Below are positions 54,101 to 64,000 of a stretch of DNA of 64,000 nucleotides, in pieces; within the stretch, counting starts at the first letter, position 1, and each line of letters begins with the position of its first letter. Source of the stretch: Lunularia cruciata (lineage: Eukaryota; Streptophyta; Marchantiopsida; Lunulariales; Lunulariaceae); contig OX419755.1 in the NCBI GenBank assembly GCA_948567375.1, positions 52,656,291 to 52,720,290 on the forward strand. The letters are read 5' to 3'. Position numbers and translations under genes: made by a program. The notes beneath the pieces were generated by a model, which had not been told where the DNA came from, ran no database searches, and saw only the letters and a program-made list of their open reading frames with translations.

Positions 54101-55981
54101 TTCTCATTTTCCAACAAGGCTTATGCATTGACCATCTACATGAAGAAGGGTGTAGATTACATGGTGATTTTGGAAGACAAGGAGGCTCTCAAAGCTTTTG
54201 AGGAGCTCAAGCAATCCCTTGTTGTAGCTCCAATTCTTGCTAAACTTGATTGGAGTAAGCCTTTCATCCTCTACACTGATGCTTCTAATGTAGCTATAGG
54301 ATGCACTCTTAGTCAATTAGACCAAGATGGGCATGATCATCCAATAGCTTATGCTAGTAGGCAGATGGTTTCAGCAGAGAAGAACTACTCTGTCATAGAG
54401 AGAGAAGGGTTGGCAGTGATCTTTGGTCTCAAGAAGTTTAGACACTACTTGATTGGAGGGAAAGCCACAATTGTCACGGATCACAAGGCTTTGAAGTACA
54501 TCTTCAACAAGCCTAATGTTGAAGGGAGACTAGCAAGGTGGATGATACTCTTGTCTGAGTATGACTACACAATTGAGGATAGGCCAAGAAAGAAACATGC
54601 AAATGCTGATTTGTTATCTAGAGCCTATGATCATGATGGAGATGAGCCAGTAGATGATTCCTTCCCGGATGAGGAGCTCATGACAATCTCAATCACTCAA
54701 GAGATTCCAATGGAGTACAAGGAGATTGTGGATTTTGTGACAAGAGGTAACTATCCAGAAGGGATGCATGCTAGGGAGAGGAAGGCCCTTGCAGCAAGAT
54801 CTAGACCTTACACAATGGTGGAGGATATTCTTTTTCACCAAGGAGCAGATGGTCTACTTCGAAGAGCAGTGGGTAAGGAAGAGTCTATCCTACTCATAAA
54901 GGAGTTTCATGAAGGTTTAGTATGTGGAGGACACTTTGCAGGAAAGGTGACTGCTTTCAAGATTCTAGATGCAGGTTACCATTGGAGAGGGATTTTCAAG
55001 GATTGTCTTGATTATTGCAAAACTTGTCATGTTTGTCAAGCTTTTGCTAGAAAGTCTACATCCACTCCACCACTTAGATCAATTCCATTGCTAGGACCTT
55101 TTGAGAAGTGGGGAATTGATTTTGTAGGACCTCTCAATAGAACCCCAAGGAACAATCGGTACATTGTGGTAGTTACTGATTACCTTACCAAGTGGGTTGA
55201 GGCTAGACCATTGAGGGACAAGAATGAAGATGAAGTGGGTAGATTTCTTTATGAACGCATTATCACTAGGTTTGGATGCCCTTTGGAGTTGGTTTCTGAT
55301 AGAGGAGGAGAGTTTACAGGAAGCATTACTACAGCCATGCTACGACATTTCTCTATCACACATAGAGTAACTACATCCTATAAGCCAAATTCCAATGGCT
55401 TGGCAGAGAGAACCAATCAGACCTTGTGCATGATGTTGGCCAAAGATGCAGAAATGGAGGGGGCTAAACATCATTGGGACAAGAGGATTCATGCAGTTTT
55501 GTGGGAGTATAGGACAACCATGAAGACTTCCACTGGATATTCTCCATTCCAATTGGTGTATGGTATTGAGTCTACCTTACCTATTCACTTTGATCTTCCT
55601 ACCTTCCAAAGCATTCATAGGAGATTGAAGAAAGCACAGGGAAGTGATGCAGGGAAGTCAAGGAAGGATCAACTCATGGAGTTGGAAGAGGCAAGAGCAG
55701 TTGCTATGGTTCGAGTGGAGCAAGCCCAAAGGAAACAAAAGGAGAGCTATGACAAGAGGCAAGGCAAGAAGAAGGTGGAGCCTTTCAAAGAAGGTGATTG
55801 GGTAATGTTGTTTGATTCCATTCGATTCAAGAGAGTGCAAAAGAAGTTTTTGCCTAAGTACTTTGGACCTTTCATAGTAGAGAAGGTGTGGGGCAATTAC
55901 ACCTATGATCTCAAGGAGTTGGGAGGAAGACACTTTGATAGGATTAACCATGATAAGTTGAAGATGTACCATAGAAGGTAG
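51155..55981 (+). CDS. A3 gag-pol polyprotein, intact
   Basis: 1608 residues collinear with A2. All motifs are as in A2: CCHC 282-295, DGGS 502-505, FIDD 891-894, integrase D1322, D1382, E1418. Differences from A2 include Ile839Ser in RT just after GYSGYNQIK, Pro1031Leu before the RNase H YTDAS block, and Gly1145Arg near the RNase H end (Arg is also in A1). The Ser at 839 replaces a hydrophobic residue and could lower RT activity. The spacer before the start is 4-5 bp longer in a purine run. Confidence 0.97.
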   Translation: MGKLPVFFGKDGEDVEAFVRDFKRACIGNNERRKNEWASLLPDFFEDAALTWYESEYQKRERREGEEESWETLTSALIENFLPDESYERLMSEVTFLKQGDGEKVRVYVERVEKLESRFCIVLRKGGDDVETTMIGIGAMLTKNFVGGLRPQIRSKVRYEKPSSKVEAIKIAIRMEESLEGDESDLVVKEVVHPPQGYKYGGTSDTLVTRVAPQVVVAPILAPPPKDPLQTITEQLADLKINVVQLWEKREVDQNVGRGPRSYGNYPYRGGQPANNFNDRNCFGCGGRGHIQRNCPNSTYHGGRGYEGANRGKEGGSETQVAPNPNKGKGIASIDVVESKYEKGECSNSKGLNLELLAQEKKRARFAEDVHSSQGFTSSKDTPMSTRSTRTSTPSTTKTPRKKLGMEDFLISKQQWNYNVLEDVGSHKANITVGQLIALNPTLRKELRGGLSSTRSKKKKKAKVPVSMGVVDAKPAPWEACEYASKIDVRVNGHNIKDALVDGGSAVNAMSKRLMKKLGMIPSRPSTFVVSMANKQQVRPVGVMDKVVVSVMGVQNLMTFQVLKDSSYDLLLGRPWLRAARTTDRWHKGYLRIGPSNHRVTVPVTNTTNTSHSDTPSSNYWESDSEEGASGVDTSMEEETSTEEDESESDSDVYPLCAMDFAPKPEVLKDPDKSPLTLEEVERRLSTLKYGPNVTKEEKVRFEEIFRKFIHVFAFSYKDLKEVTLEEHKIEVESHARPIRQKQRRISPPISLVVKEEIDKLKEAGFIFEVENSEWVSPIVIVKKKNGKLRVCVDYKKLNVVTKKDYYPLPFIDEILEEVAGHERYSFGDGYSGYNQIKSAPEHQQLTTFTTPWGTYAFKVMPFGLCNAPATFQRFMNKVFEPFIGKFVRDFIDDFCVYGSKEEHFEHLIKVLQRLDEANASLNPEKCIFGCEEGLLLGHIISKDGIAVDPEKVRKISDLPFPSSLTKLRQFLGMVGYYRRFIFSFSNKAYALTIYMKKGVDYMVILEDKEALKAFEELKQSLVVAPILAKLDWSKPFILYTDASNVAIGCTLSQLDQDGHDHPIAYASRQMVSAEKNYSVIEREGLAVIFGLKKFRHYLIGGKATIVTDHKALKYIFNKPNVEGRLARWMILLSEYDYTIEDRPRKKHANADLLSRAYDHDGDEPVDDSFPDEELMTISITQEIPMEYKEIVDFVTRGNYPEGMHARERKALAARSRPYTMVEDILFHQGADGLLRRAVGKEESILLIKEFHEGLVCGGHFAGKVTAFKILDAGYHWRGIFKDCLDYCKTCHVCQAFARKSTSTPPLRSIPLLGPFEKWGIDFVGPLNRTPRNNRYIVVVTDYLTKWVEARPLRDKNEDEVGRFLYERIITRFGCPLELVSDRGGEFTGSITTAMLRHFSITHRVTTSYKPNSNGLAERTNQTLCMMLAKDAEMEGAKHHWDKRIHAVLWEYRTTMKTSTGYSPFQLVYGIESTLPIHFDLPTFQSIHRRLKKAQGSDAGKSRKDQLMELEEARAVAMVRVEQAQRKQKESYDKRQGKKKVEPFKEGDWVMLFDSIRFKRVQKKFLPKYFGPFIVEKVWGNYTYDLKELGGRHFDRINHDKLKMYHRR

Positions 55982-56015
55982 AGAGACCTTCACTTTGAGG
56001 ACAAAGTGAAAACTT

Positions 56016-56029
56016 AGTCCGGGGGTAAA
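56016..56029 (+). promoter_or_regulatory. A3 polypurine tract
   Basis: agtccgggggtaaa directly before the 3' LTR. Confidence 0.75.
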
Positions 56030-56708
56030 TGTAACACCCATTTGTGCATGTGTGTGGTATTGTGATATTTAGCTTGGTATTACAAGTACTTAAGAGATAT
56101 TATTTATATAGAGATAAAGGATGGTTCTATATTAGTCATGGTTAGCTAAAGTTAGTCATAGCTAAGATAGATGGGACCTTACTTTAGAGGAAGTAGAAAA
56201 GATGAGCACCACTATTTTGGATTTTAGTGTGTTGACTTGGTATTATTCCTAGGTGTTTGGCTTTGAGGAAAGAGTTGAGAACTCTTGGGCCCGCAAGCCT
56301 TTTTGTTTTGGATTCTTCTTTAGTCCAAGGATAGCCCATGTGAAGGAATCCTTGCTTTAGTGGTTGGGTCAAGATAAGGGGAATATGCCCATGTGAATGG
56401 ATATTCCTTTCTACTTTTTGACTTTACTTGACTTTTAGTCTAGTAACTTGAGTTACTACGGTAATTAGTAACTTTGGTACGTAACTATTTCACAAGTATA
56501 TAAACAAGGAGTGAGGAGGTACTCAGCATCCTTTCATTTGCAACTATCTCTCTCTCATTGAGTTCTCTAGTGAGCAATGTCTTGAGTCTTGGAGTGTTAG
56601 CCTTGGAGGAGTATGATGGAGTTGGGGTTCCTTGCCTTCTTAGTCCATGGTGCGCTACCATAATAGCCATCAGAGGTTCATCCTGAGTGAGAGACAGGCC
56701 GGCTCACA
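56030..56708 (+). repeat. A3 3' LTR
   Basis: 679 bp, ends GGCTCACA, followed by ggac. Confidence 0.95.
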
Positions 56709-56712
56709 GGAC

Positions 56713-57190
56713 AAGAAGGAAAGAGGTCTTTATTGCCAAGGAAGGAGGGTTTGGATAGCAAGGAAGGAAATTGGATTATGAAGGAGGTCTCAAATGTCAA
56801 GGAAAGAAATAAGACAAGAAGGAGGGAGTTCATGATTGCCAAAAAGTGTGTTGATTAAGAAGAAGAGAGGAGTTTTGGTTTGGACAAGAAGGAGCTCTCT
56901 TTTGGATAGAGAGAGGTTTTATGAAAATGAAGGGTTTCAATTAATAGGGAGCAAAGATTTCTTGACGACTAAAAAGGAGGTTTTGGCAAGTAGGGAAGAA
57001 GAAATTAGCTAAGTTTGGTTTGAGTTTGGGTTGAAAGTGTAGTGATATTACATTGTACTTCACTAAGCTAGGAAGAGAAGTGTATTTCAAATCCTTTTGA
57101 GTAAAATATTTTATTGTGTGTATTGCAAATCAAACAATCTATGGTCTTTGGATTAATTTGAAAAAGCTCTAGCAAGGTTGAGAACGGGTT
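56713..57190 (+). repeat. F 5' LTR, distal part
   Basis: Continues the purine-rich repeats, then matches the 3' LTR (62880-63116): 'gagttcatgattg', 'gttttggtttggacaag', 'agtgatattacattgta'. The LTR end lies beyond 57060 and is not sharply defined. Confidence 0.7.
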
Positions 57191-57339
57191 AGCAATTATA
57201 CCCAAACAAATATGGTGTCTATTCAGTAAGAACTATGGTCTTCTAGTAGTTAGAAGTTAATTCCTACAACAAGTTGGTGAACTTGACGTGAAATGTATTG
57301 TAAGAGTATAGCTACTAGTTTTCATCCATTGAGGATTTG

Positions 57340-58440
57340 AGTGCAATGACCAATCAAGAGATAGGATCATCATCCCACGGAGAGTTGGGTTTAATTGTTA
57401 TGAAGATGTTTCAAGCATTTATGGAATATATGCATTAGCAACAAGTAGATGAGAGACAAGAGTCTTCAAAACAACAATGTTGCAAGCTGTGGTTATTAAG
57501 AATGTTCATTTTGATGGTAAAGAGATTTTGAAGTTTATGAGATTTTATGAGTTGCATATGGATGTGCACAAGGTTTCTAATCAGGATATGATTGCCACAT
57601 TTTTAATTGCTTCCATACTTGAGTTGTGAGTTCAATCAATAGATTAGCACAAGCAAGGAAAAAGGATTGGCCACTTTTTGTTTGCATATTGAAGGATGAG
57701 TTTTTACATAAGATTTTGAGAGGGTGACAAGAAGATCATTTTTGGAGTGGATAGGAAGAACAAATAAGCATATGATTGTGAAAAAACTTTTAAGGGAGTT
57801 TGAGATGAAGTTTAAATAGCTTCATAGGCTAGAGAAGCTCAATTTGGATGTAGAAAAGATTGAGTTTTTCTTGCAAGCTTTAGATCTTGTGTTCTATGAA
57901 AACTAGAGGTGCTTTGGAGAAAAAATTTTAAAAGAGAGGCCTCACAACCAATTGGAGTGATATAAAAGATGTTTTGGTATTGCTAACAAAGAGACAAATA
58001 GAAAAGTTCAATTGTTATTTTCAATTTTTGTTAATTGTTGTACTTGTTACTACAAGTAATGTTTCTCATGAAGAGTGGGTAAGCAAGGGGAAGGTTGTAT
58101 CAATTGGTCCTAAGGTAGATGACATTCCAATTGAGGATCTAGTGAGCATGTTTAAGGATAAAGGTTCAAGTGTAAGGTTGAGACCGCTAACAAGCAAGCT
58201 AGTAATGAGATGGTGCATAGATAGCAAAGAGTTGCATCTAAGGATGGTTGGGTATTGTAATTATTATGTATGTGGTATGATAGTCCAATTCATCAAAGGG
58301 ATCACTGTGTAGAATTCAAGGACCACTTCCTTTTGCAAGAGAGTGGTATTCTTCAAGGATGGCCCAAATCATTTGAAGGAGACTAGCAACCAAATGAAGA
58401 TAAATTTTGGTAAAAGAGGTACAAAGAAGCTAGCTAAGGA
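57340..58440 (+). pseudogene. F gag remnant
   Basis: An ATG near 57349 opens MTNQEIGSSS; frameshifted pieces downstream include VVIKNVHFDGKEILKFMRFYELHMDVH (57489-57570 region) and EFFLQAL-type motifs typical of gag N-terminal and core regions. 57974-58312 is the longest open piece. A degraded knuckle-like MWYDSPIHQRDHC lies near 58275-58315. Many stops. Confidence 0.65.
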
Positions 58441-59500
58441 TATTCTTACTTTTCATGTAGATACAAGTTGAGGATGAGGAAAAGTTGCATGACTCTATGT
58501 GGTCACAAGTTCAGAATTATCTTTAAGAAAAAGGTGTCTAGAGATGTACAACAAGGAATCGGTAATACCATCAGGAAGTCTATTAATAAGGATGATCCTA
58601 TTAATTTTATGTATATTCATGCTTGCATTGCAAAGACTGTGTATGATGTCTTGGTGGAGGAGAAGAGAGGAAGAGATAGTGATGATGAAATTAGATGATC
58701 AAAGAGATAGATCCAATTAGGAGAAAGGCCTGCACTAGAGCCTGAAGTTAAGCACAAACTACCTCTTGGGAAGGATAAGGCCATGGAGGAAGGATTGGCT
58801 GAAGAAGAAAATCAACCAAAATTTGGAGGAGGTGGGAAGGACCAAAGAGGTAAATTACTTGCTTACAAGCTACAGTTGGAGATTGAAGCTACAACTATTT
58901 TGAGGAAGATCTTGGAAGAAAGGATATTGAATGGGAAGGTGAAATTTACAATTAGAGAGGTACTTTCATTGCTAAGAGGGAGTTTTATACGGTTATTATT
59001 GATATAATCAAGAGAAAGTGCTATGTTGTAGAAGGATGTAGGTTTCTTGAGATCCATACTATAGAAGTCTATCAAGGAGAGGTAGTAGGAGGAGAGGATG
59101 AGTTTGCTAAATCCTTTCATCCCAAAACTACCCTGAAAAGTTGCAAGTGAGATTTGAAGATAAAGTTAGAACCAAGGAAGTGAGAAGTCATTTTAGCCAA
59201 ATCATTGGGCAAGAGCTACAATGGAAACATTGATCAAGTTGGCAGGGTTTGGAGGAGCCAATTGTAGCTTTTGATTGATCATGGTTCTGAATTGAACATG
59301 ATTTCCAAGGATTTGTATGATAAAAGGTTATGGTCTGTTGATCATGATTGAAAGGTCAAAGGAGTAAATAATAGCAAAGGGTAGGCTTTATGAAGCATGT
59401 CTTAATGTCAAGGTGACTATCAAGGATGTTAATAGCTTTCAAAACTTCTTTATGTATGAGAAAGCTATTAGTCAAGCCTTATATTATTGTATTGAAGATG
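58441..59500 (+). pseudogene. F gag end and protease remnant
   Basis: Open pieces 58468-58698 and 58783-59007 contain a Gly/Glu-rich linker and ILEERILNGKVKFTIREVL, a block that precedes protease in related elements. The protease active site reads LIDHGSELNMIS with Asp at 59277 (D-H-G-S). Stops and frameshifts surround it. Confidence 0.65.
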
Positions 59501-61060
59501 GAGACAAAGGTTTTGGATGATAGATCTATATACGCCTAGATAAGGAGTAGCAATGGCACAAAAGTGATCTAGCTCTTAACTATTTGTGCCAACTATCACA
59601 AAAATAGAGATAAGGAGTGAGTTTGTTGATCTTCTAGATGAAGGAAATATTTAGGAGGTGCCTTTACAAAGCAGGAGTGTGGTGGCACTAAGTATAGTGG
59701 ATTCTTGCTTCAAAAGGATAAATCAAAGCTCTTTTGTATAGGTTTTCCATGTGTCATGTAGGACCATTGTATGTCATTTATCAAAGTGGAAGAATTAGGA
59801 AGAGAAGGAAGAGACTATGTAAAAAGTGTGCTATATGTGTTGGTGAAACAAAAATAAATGGAAGATTGAGAACTTGTATCAAGGGTTTTAGATGAAAAAT
59901 ATTTCCTACATGATTTGAGTAAGTTGTCCAAGACCTACAACAATCCTATCGATATGGGTGAATAAATAGTTAAACATAAATGCTTCAAGAAGGTTTAGGA
60001 TATAATGGATGATATTGCAAAAAGGAGAGAAGTTTTGGGTACCAAGAGGTAATGGCTGAGATGAAGTATAGAACTATCAAAAAGAAGTTGAATCCAATTG
60101 CTTAGCCACTACCTAAGGACTAGTCATAGTAGTTAGGATAGACATCAAAGAACCAAAGTCTTAAAGAGCTTGCAAGGATGGATCATTGGTTCATGGAGGA
60201 GACTTTAAAGATGTCAAAAGTTGGAAAAAAAAATTTCTTACGGATAAAAGAAGAATTTGTTTAACAAAATGTTATCTAAACATGGTAAAGCCTTTGCTTT
60301 TCAGCCATTAGAAATTGGGTGTATAGATCTAGCTATTTTATCACCTAGGATCATTTTCATAATTCTGCATGTTCCATGGAATTTGAGACCAATTCCTATC
60401 CTTAAAGCTCATTTGCCAAGACTCAGTGCTTCCTTGAAAGAGAAGGTCCAAATAGAAATTTTTAGAACCATCTATAGCTCCTTATTCTAGTTAAAAGATA
60501 GTTTATAGTTCCTTAAAACTTGAAAACTCAAATTTATATAGGATATGTAACCTGTGAACCAAGTTGCCATTAGGAACATGGGAGTGGGTCCAATAGTGGA
60601 GGATTTTGTAGAGGAATTTTGCATGTGGATCCATTTACTCAATGGGAGACTTGTATACTAGTTATCATTAATTTCAATTAGCTAAGGAGAGTAGGTATTT
60701 GAAAAAAATGAGGACACCATTAGAATTAATGAGAATGCGGACCTTATCTCAAGGAGCCACAAATTCTCTAGCTCATATAATGAGTGGTATGCATAGGGTT
60801 TTCTGAGACTTCATTCCAAAGAAAAATATGTCTTTCTTGGATAATGTACCTATTAAAGGATGTGTGGAAATAGAGAAGGATGAGCAAGTAGATACAACAT
60901 GTTGTGGGAAATTGGTTGCCAATCATGTAATAGATCAAAACAAAATTCTCTCAAGGTTGGAAGAAGTACAATATTGTTTTCAAGGGAGAAATCAACATTT
61001 AGAGTTGGTGAAGTACTTGCAATTGGCCATTGGTGTGGAAAATATGGCCAGAAGCCATAT
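59501..61060 (+). pseudogene. F reverse transcriptase remnant
   Basis: 60257-60490 has KHGKAFAFQPLEIG and HVPWNLRPIPI, an RT-fingers arrangement unlike families A, B and E. A GATNSLAHIMSGMHR-like block near 60755 leads to the catalytic box FLDN (60834-60845) in the ORF 60828-61064, where Asn replaces the second Asp. 59501-60250 is too decayed to assign beyond likely protease/RT linker. Confidence 0.7.
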
Positions 61061-61690
61061 CTAGAGAAAGTGCAAGCCACAATGAGCATCCATGGAATAT
61101 GCAACACCAAGACAAAAGTTAGAAGATTCTTAAGTGCTTGTCTATTTTACAAAACTTGGATTCCTTACTTTGCACATGTTGTAGATCCTTTGTATCAACT
61201 ACTAATGAAGGAGGAGAAATTTTGATAAGAAGAGAAGTAGATTTGTTCCATGTAGTAGTTGGAGAAGTTACTAATTTCTACACCTATGTTATAAAAGGTA
61301 TTTTGCTCTTTTTGATATGCAATCTAGAGCAAGGTTCCACAATTAGCAAGCAATGGTGGAGGAAGATGATTGTGTTGGGGATAAATTCTATAGCATAATA
61401 GTGGTAAAAGGTACTAGTGAGCATATTGTCTTGGCTTTTGAGTCATTCTTTGAGAACTTGTATGAAGCAGAATGGTTGTCAATTGGGAAATACTTGAGCA
61501 CTCTCAATAGACAAGAGTGTTGGATATATGAGTTTTCAAATGGACCAAAAGGAAGGCATACAACTATTTTCTTGAGAGATAGATTTTTGAGAAAGCATCC
61601 AAAGGTTTCAAGTGGAATCCCTTGGAGAGTTGTTTGTGATAGAAACAAAGACTTGATCAAAGAGTATCATGATAGCCTTTGAGCAAGACA
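61000..61690 (+). pseudogene. F RT thumb to integrase N-terminus remnant
   Basis: 61000-61225 reads GEVLAIGHWCGKYGQKP, then KVRRFLSACLFYKTWIPYFAHVVDPLYQLL. RNase H seems largely deleted. 61353-61682 (109 codons) has EWLSIGKYLSTLNRQE and FLRKHPKVSSGIPWRVVCD, then LIKEYHDSL, leading into the integrase zinc domain. Confidence 0.7.
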
Positions 61691-62619
61691 TCAAGTTGTA
61701 TGGGTTACATTTTCTAGACTTACGTAAAAGTGTTGGTAGAAGGGAATGTATTAGAATGTAGTCTCATTTGTTGGTATCTATGACACTTGTCAATTCTATT
61801 CCACTATCAAGTATAGGGAGGGACTCATCCAACATATCCATTTACTATGCACTATAGGTGGTTAGTAAATGTTGGTGACATGCTTAAGGATATACTTAAT
61901 TCTAGGTGGGGAGAATCTTACCAATCAGGTTGAAGAAGTGCTTTGCCCACAAAGATCATAGAATCTAGTTGCCAATTGATTTTGGAGGAGATTATTTGCT
62001 GATATGGATTTATGGGAAATGTTCCTACATAAAGGAGTGAGTTGGATGTTGCAAAGGCTAAGGCATTATTCCAAAGGGTTGAGGTGAATTTATCCTTGAC
62101 TATTGCTAACAATCCAAAAGGAACTCAAAAAAGTGGAGTATTAATTCACTAATAGTAAAAGCTTTTGTTAAAGTTTGCAATGGGAGAATGCATCAATGGC
62201 CTAAAGCATTACCTTTTACTTTAAGAGTTGATAGTACTACAATAGTTCAACAGCAATATACATGTTATATGAGTTAATGTATGCACAAAAACCTATTATT
62301 CTTATTAAGGAGATAGTACCAACATGGAGTATAATTCCTTAAAATGACGGTATCTCAACCAAAGATCTATTAGCTCTTAGGATCAAAAAATTAACACAAA
62401 AGCCAAAATTAATGTAGAAATGCTTTGCATTGATCCCATGTAGCTTAACCTAAGAATAAGGTAAGGTTTGATAAAAATCATAGACTGAGATAGACTCCTT
62501 TAAAGGAAAATTATTGGGTCTTAGTTGATGTTAAGAGTCTTAATAACCAGCACAATACAACTAGGATATTTTGTTACGTCCTTATATCATTTTTTGGATC
62601 TTTAACAATCTCAATTATC
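61691..62619 (+). pseudogene. F integrase remnant
   Basis: Badly broken, but LIVKAFVKVCNGRMHQWPKALPFTLRVDSTTI (split over 62140-62245) and NKVRFDKNHRLR with NYWVLVDVKSLNNQHNTTR (62455-62565) identify the end of the core and the C-terminal domain. Coding runs directly into LTR-type repeats near 62620, so the C-terminus and the 3' LTR start are deleted. Confidence 0.65.
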
Positions 62620-63116
62620 AAGGTTTTTCAATGGAAGAAGGGTTTTTCAACAATAAGGGAAGAAATTGGGAAAGTATGAGATTTCTATTGTCAAGGAAGA
62701 AGGGTTTTCCAATAGCAAAGGAGGAAATTGGGAAAATGGAAGGTATTAATTGTCAAGAATAAAGTGCTTTGATAGCAAGGGAGGAAATAGAGAAAGTAGG
62801 AGGTCTTGATTGAAGAGGGAGGAAATTGGATATGAAGGAAGGAGGCTATGGATAGCAAAGAAGGAAATTGAATAGGAAGGAAGGAGTTCATGATTGTCAA
62901 GAAGAGTGTCAATAAATAAGAAGAGAAGAGTTTTGGTTTGGACAAGAGAGAGTTCTCAATTGGACATGAATGGGTGTTATGAATGGGAAGGGTTTCAACT
63001 AAAAGGCATGAAGGAGTTTTTGACTACTAGAAAAGAGTTTCCAACAAGCAAGAAGGAGGTAATTAGTGGATTTTGGTTTGAGCTTGGGTAGTGATTTGAC
63101 ATTGTAATTCATCAAT
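62620..63116 (+). repeat. F 3' LTR, 5' truncated
   Basis: Shares the purine-rich repeat block and the 'gttttggtttggacaag' to 'agtgatttgacattgtaatt' segment with 56713-57060. It ends where minus-strand family B gag begins. Confidence 0.7.
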
Positions 63117-64000
63117 TTCCCCAATCATTTTGCTCCACAAATTCCATTTGGGCAACTTGTTGAGGATGCTCGTTCTTGAGTGGACACTCTACAATATGAT
63201 GTCCAATTTGGTGGAAAAGAGTACCAAAACATCCACCATTTTGTCATAATCTTTCTCAATTTATTGTGCAAAGTGGTCTTTGTTGAATGACATCGATCTC
63301 CGTTGGTATTGGCTTCTCCACCCATGTGTAGTGTGTGGGTGGATTTGGGGAAGGCTGAGGTCAAGACCAGGTTGTTGTAACTAAGGAATCAAAGTATTCA
63401 TCCAACTGAATGGCTTCCTCCAAGTCTTTGGGCACATGCATAGTCACTTCTAGTCTGGTGGAAGACTTCAAGCCTCTCACAAAGCAATTTAGAGCTTCTC
63501 CATCTAGTATATCCAGAATTTGCATAATGGTGTTTTGGAATTGAGTGATATAGCTTACTGAGCCAATCTGCTTCAATTTTGCCAACTTATTTTGTGCGGC
63601 CTGTGTGGCGTTTATAGCTTGGAACCACCAATTATTTCACTCTTGAATTCTTCCCATGTCACAATTGGCGTGACAAACTTCTGCTCAACTTTTTCCACAT
63701 TGAATCGCCACCATAATTTAGCCACTCCATACAATTGGTTTGAAGCCAGTAGAATTTGTCTCCACTCATCTTGAAGGTTTGTTGCTTCAAATTAACATTC
63801 ACAATCAAACACAAAATTTTCCACTACACCCGGAAGGTTCTTACCTTCAAATATCTTAGGCTCCAGAAATTAGATTTGCTCTTCTCCTTCTTTTATTGGT
63901 GTTTTCTCTACCTACTCTTGTCTAAGATAGTCTAGTTCATCCAACAATTGAGTAAGGTGCTCAATTTGTTGTTGCATAGTAAGGATAACTTTGAGCATCA
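63117..64000 (-). pseudogene. B4: family B gag fragment, opposite orientation
   Basis: On the minus strand it matches B2 gag 17580-18440. 63585-63361 holds the gag core (MAKLKQIGSVSYITQFQNTI, then ILDGEALNCFVRGLK); 63364-63125 follows across a frameshift. The knuckle near 63240-63190 has lost its second Cys. The N-terminal end runs off the window, and the 3' end abuts F. Confidence 0.85.

Larger units (their letters stand above)
48907..56708 (+). mobile_element. A3: full-length, intact, youngest-looking family A element
   Basis: 7802 bp, flanked by ggac (48903-48906, 56709-56712), inserted in the F 5' LTR. It has the same layout as A2 and is almost identical to it throughout. Its two 679-bp LTRs differ at only a few positions that I could find (one is in the last bases of the 5' LTR, ccca for caca), so insertion was recent. 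Confidence 0.97.
48148..63116 (+). mobile_element. F: decayed Ty3-like element of a divergent lineage, split by A3
   Basis: A 5' LTR-like region (48148-48906 and 56713 to about 57190), gag, protease, RT and integrase remnants on the plus strand, and a partial 3' LTR (about 62620-63116) sharing the purine-rich repeat block with the 5' side. Exact LTR ends, PBS and target duplication could not be set; a PBS-like tggtgaacttga near 57273 is weak. The end of pol and the first part of the 3' LTR are deleted at about 62620. Confidence 0.75.

Noticed and set aside
57266-57285. Primer-binding site of F (tggtgaacttga)
   Set aside because: The match to initiator Met tRNA is only partial and the LTR end is not defined there, so it was mentioned but not annotated.

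Overview
This 64 kb window looks like nuclear DNA of a land plant with a large, repeat-dense genome. It is essentially all nested Ty3/gypsy-type LTR retrotransposons. I see no intact host gene, rRNA, tRNA, CRISPR array or bacterial feature. Species cannot be told from the sequence; the number of decayed, mutually nested elements would suit a gymnosperm or another plant with a bloated genome, but that is inference.

I named the families locally. Family A: LTR about 680-690 bp (TGTAACACCC...GGCTCACA), Tat/Athila-like RT and integrase, no chromodomain, 4-bp target duplications, extra small ORFs before gag. Family B: LTR about 410-440 bp, initiator-Met PBS, chromodomain, 5-bp duplications. Family E: LTR about 690-780 bp, minus strand here, initiator-Met PBS, chromodomain. 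Family C: TGTG...CACA units of 1.7 and 3.9 kb with 5-bp duplications and no paired LTRs. Family F: a divergent Ty3-like pol with repeat-rich LTRs. G: an unassigned minus-strand gag/protease remnant.

Layout. 1-12484: decayed A copy (A1), split by a B copy (B1, 2823-10147) that is itself split by a C unit (C1, 5792-7490); A1 integrase also holds a 0.49 kb foreign insert (10451-10944). 12485-15607: G remnant. 15608-47396: one old E element (E1, minus strand) opened by five insertions: B2 (16849-22414), a solo A LTR (about 22900-23573), C2 (26312-30163) and a second E element (E2, 31480-46574), which in turn holds a solo A LTR (33832-34523) and the full-length A2 (36840-44649). 47397-48147: B3 leader/gag remnant. 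48148-63116: F element whose 5' LTR contains the full-length, young A3 (48907-56708). 63117-64000: minus-strand B4 gag remnant.

Only A2 and A3 look recently active. Each has an uninterrupted 1608-residue gag-protease-RT-RNase H-integrase ORF, a PBS, a PPT and a matching 4-bp target duplication. They also carry three upstream small ORFs: a 165-residue zinc-knuckle protein flanked by two short ORFs that are homologous to each other. This upstream module, and the decayed coding region inside C2, are the least familiar parts of the window. The insertion order read from nesting is E1, then E2, then A2 on one side; G, A1, B1, C1 on the left; F then A3 on the right.
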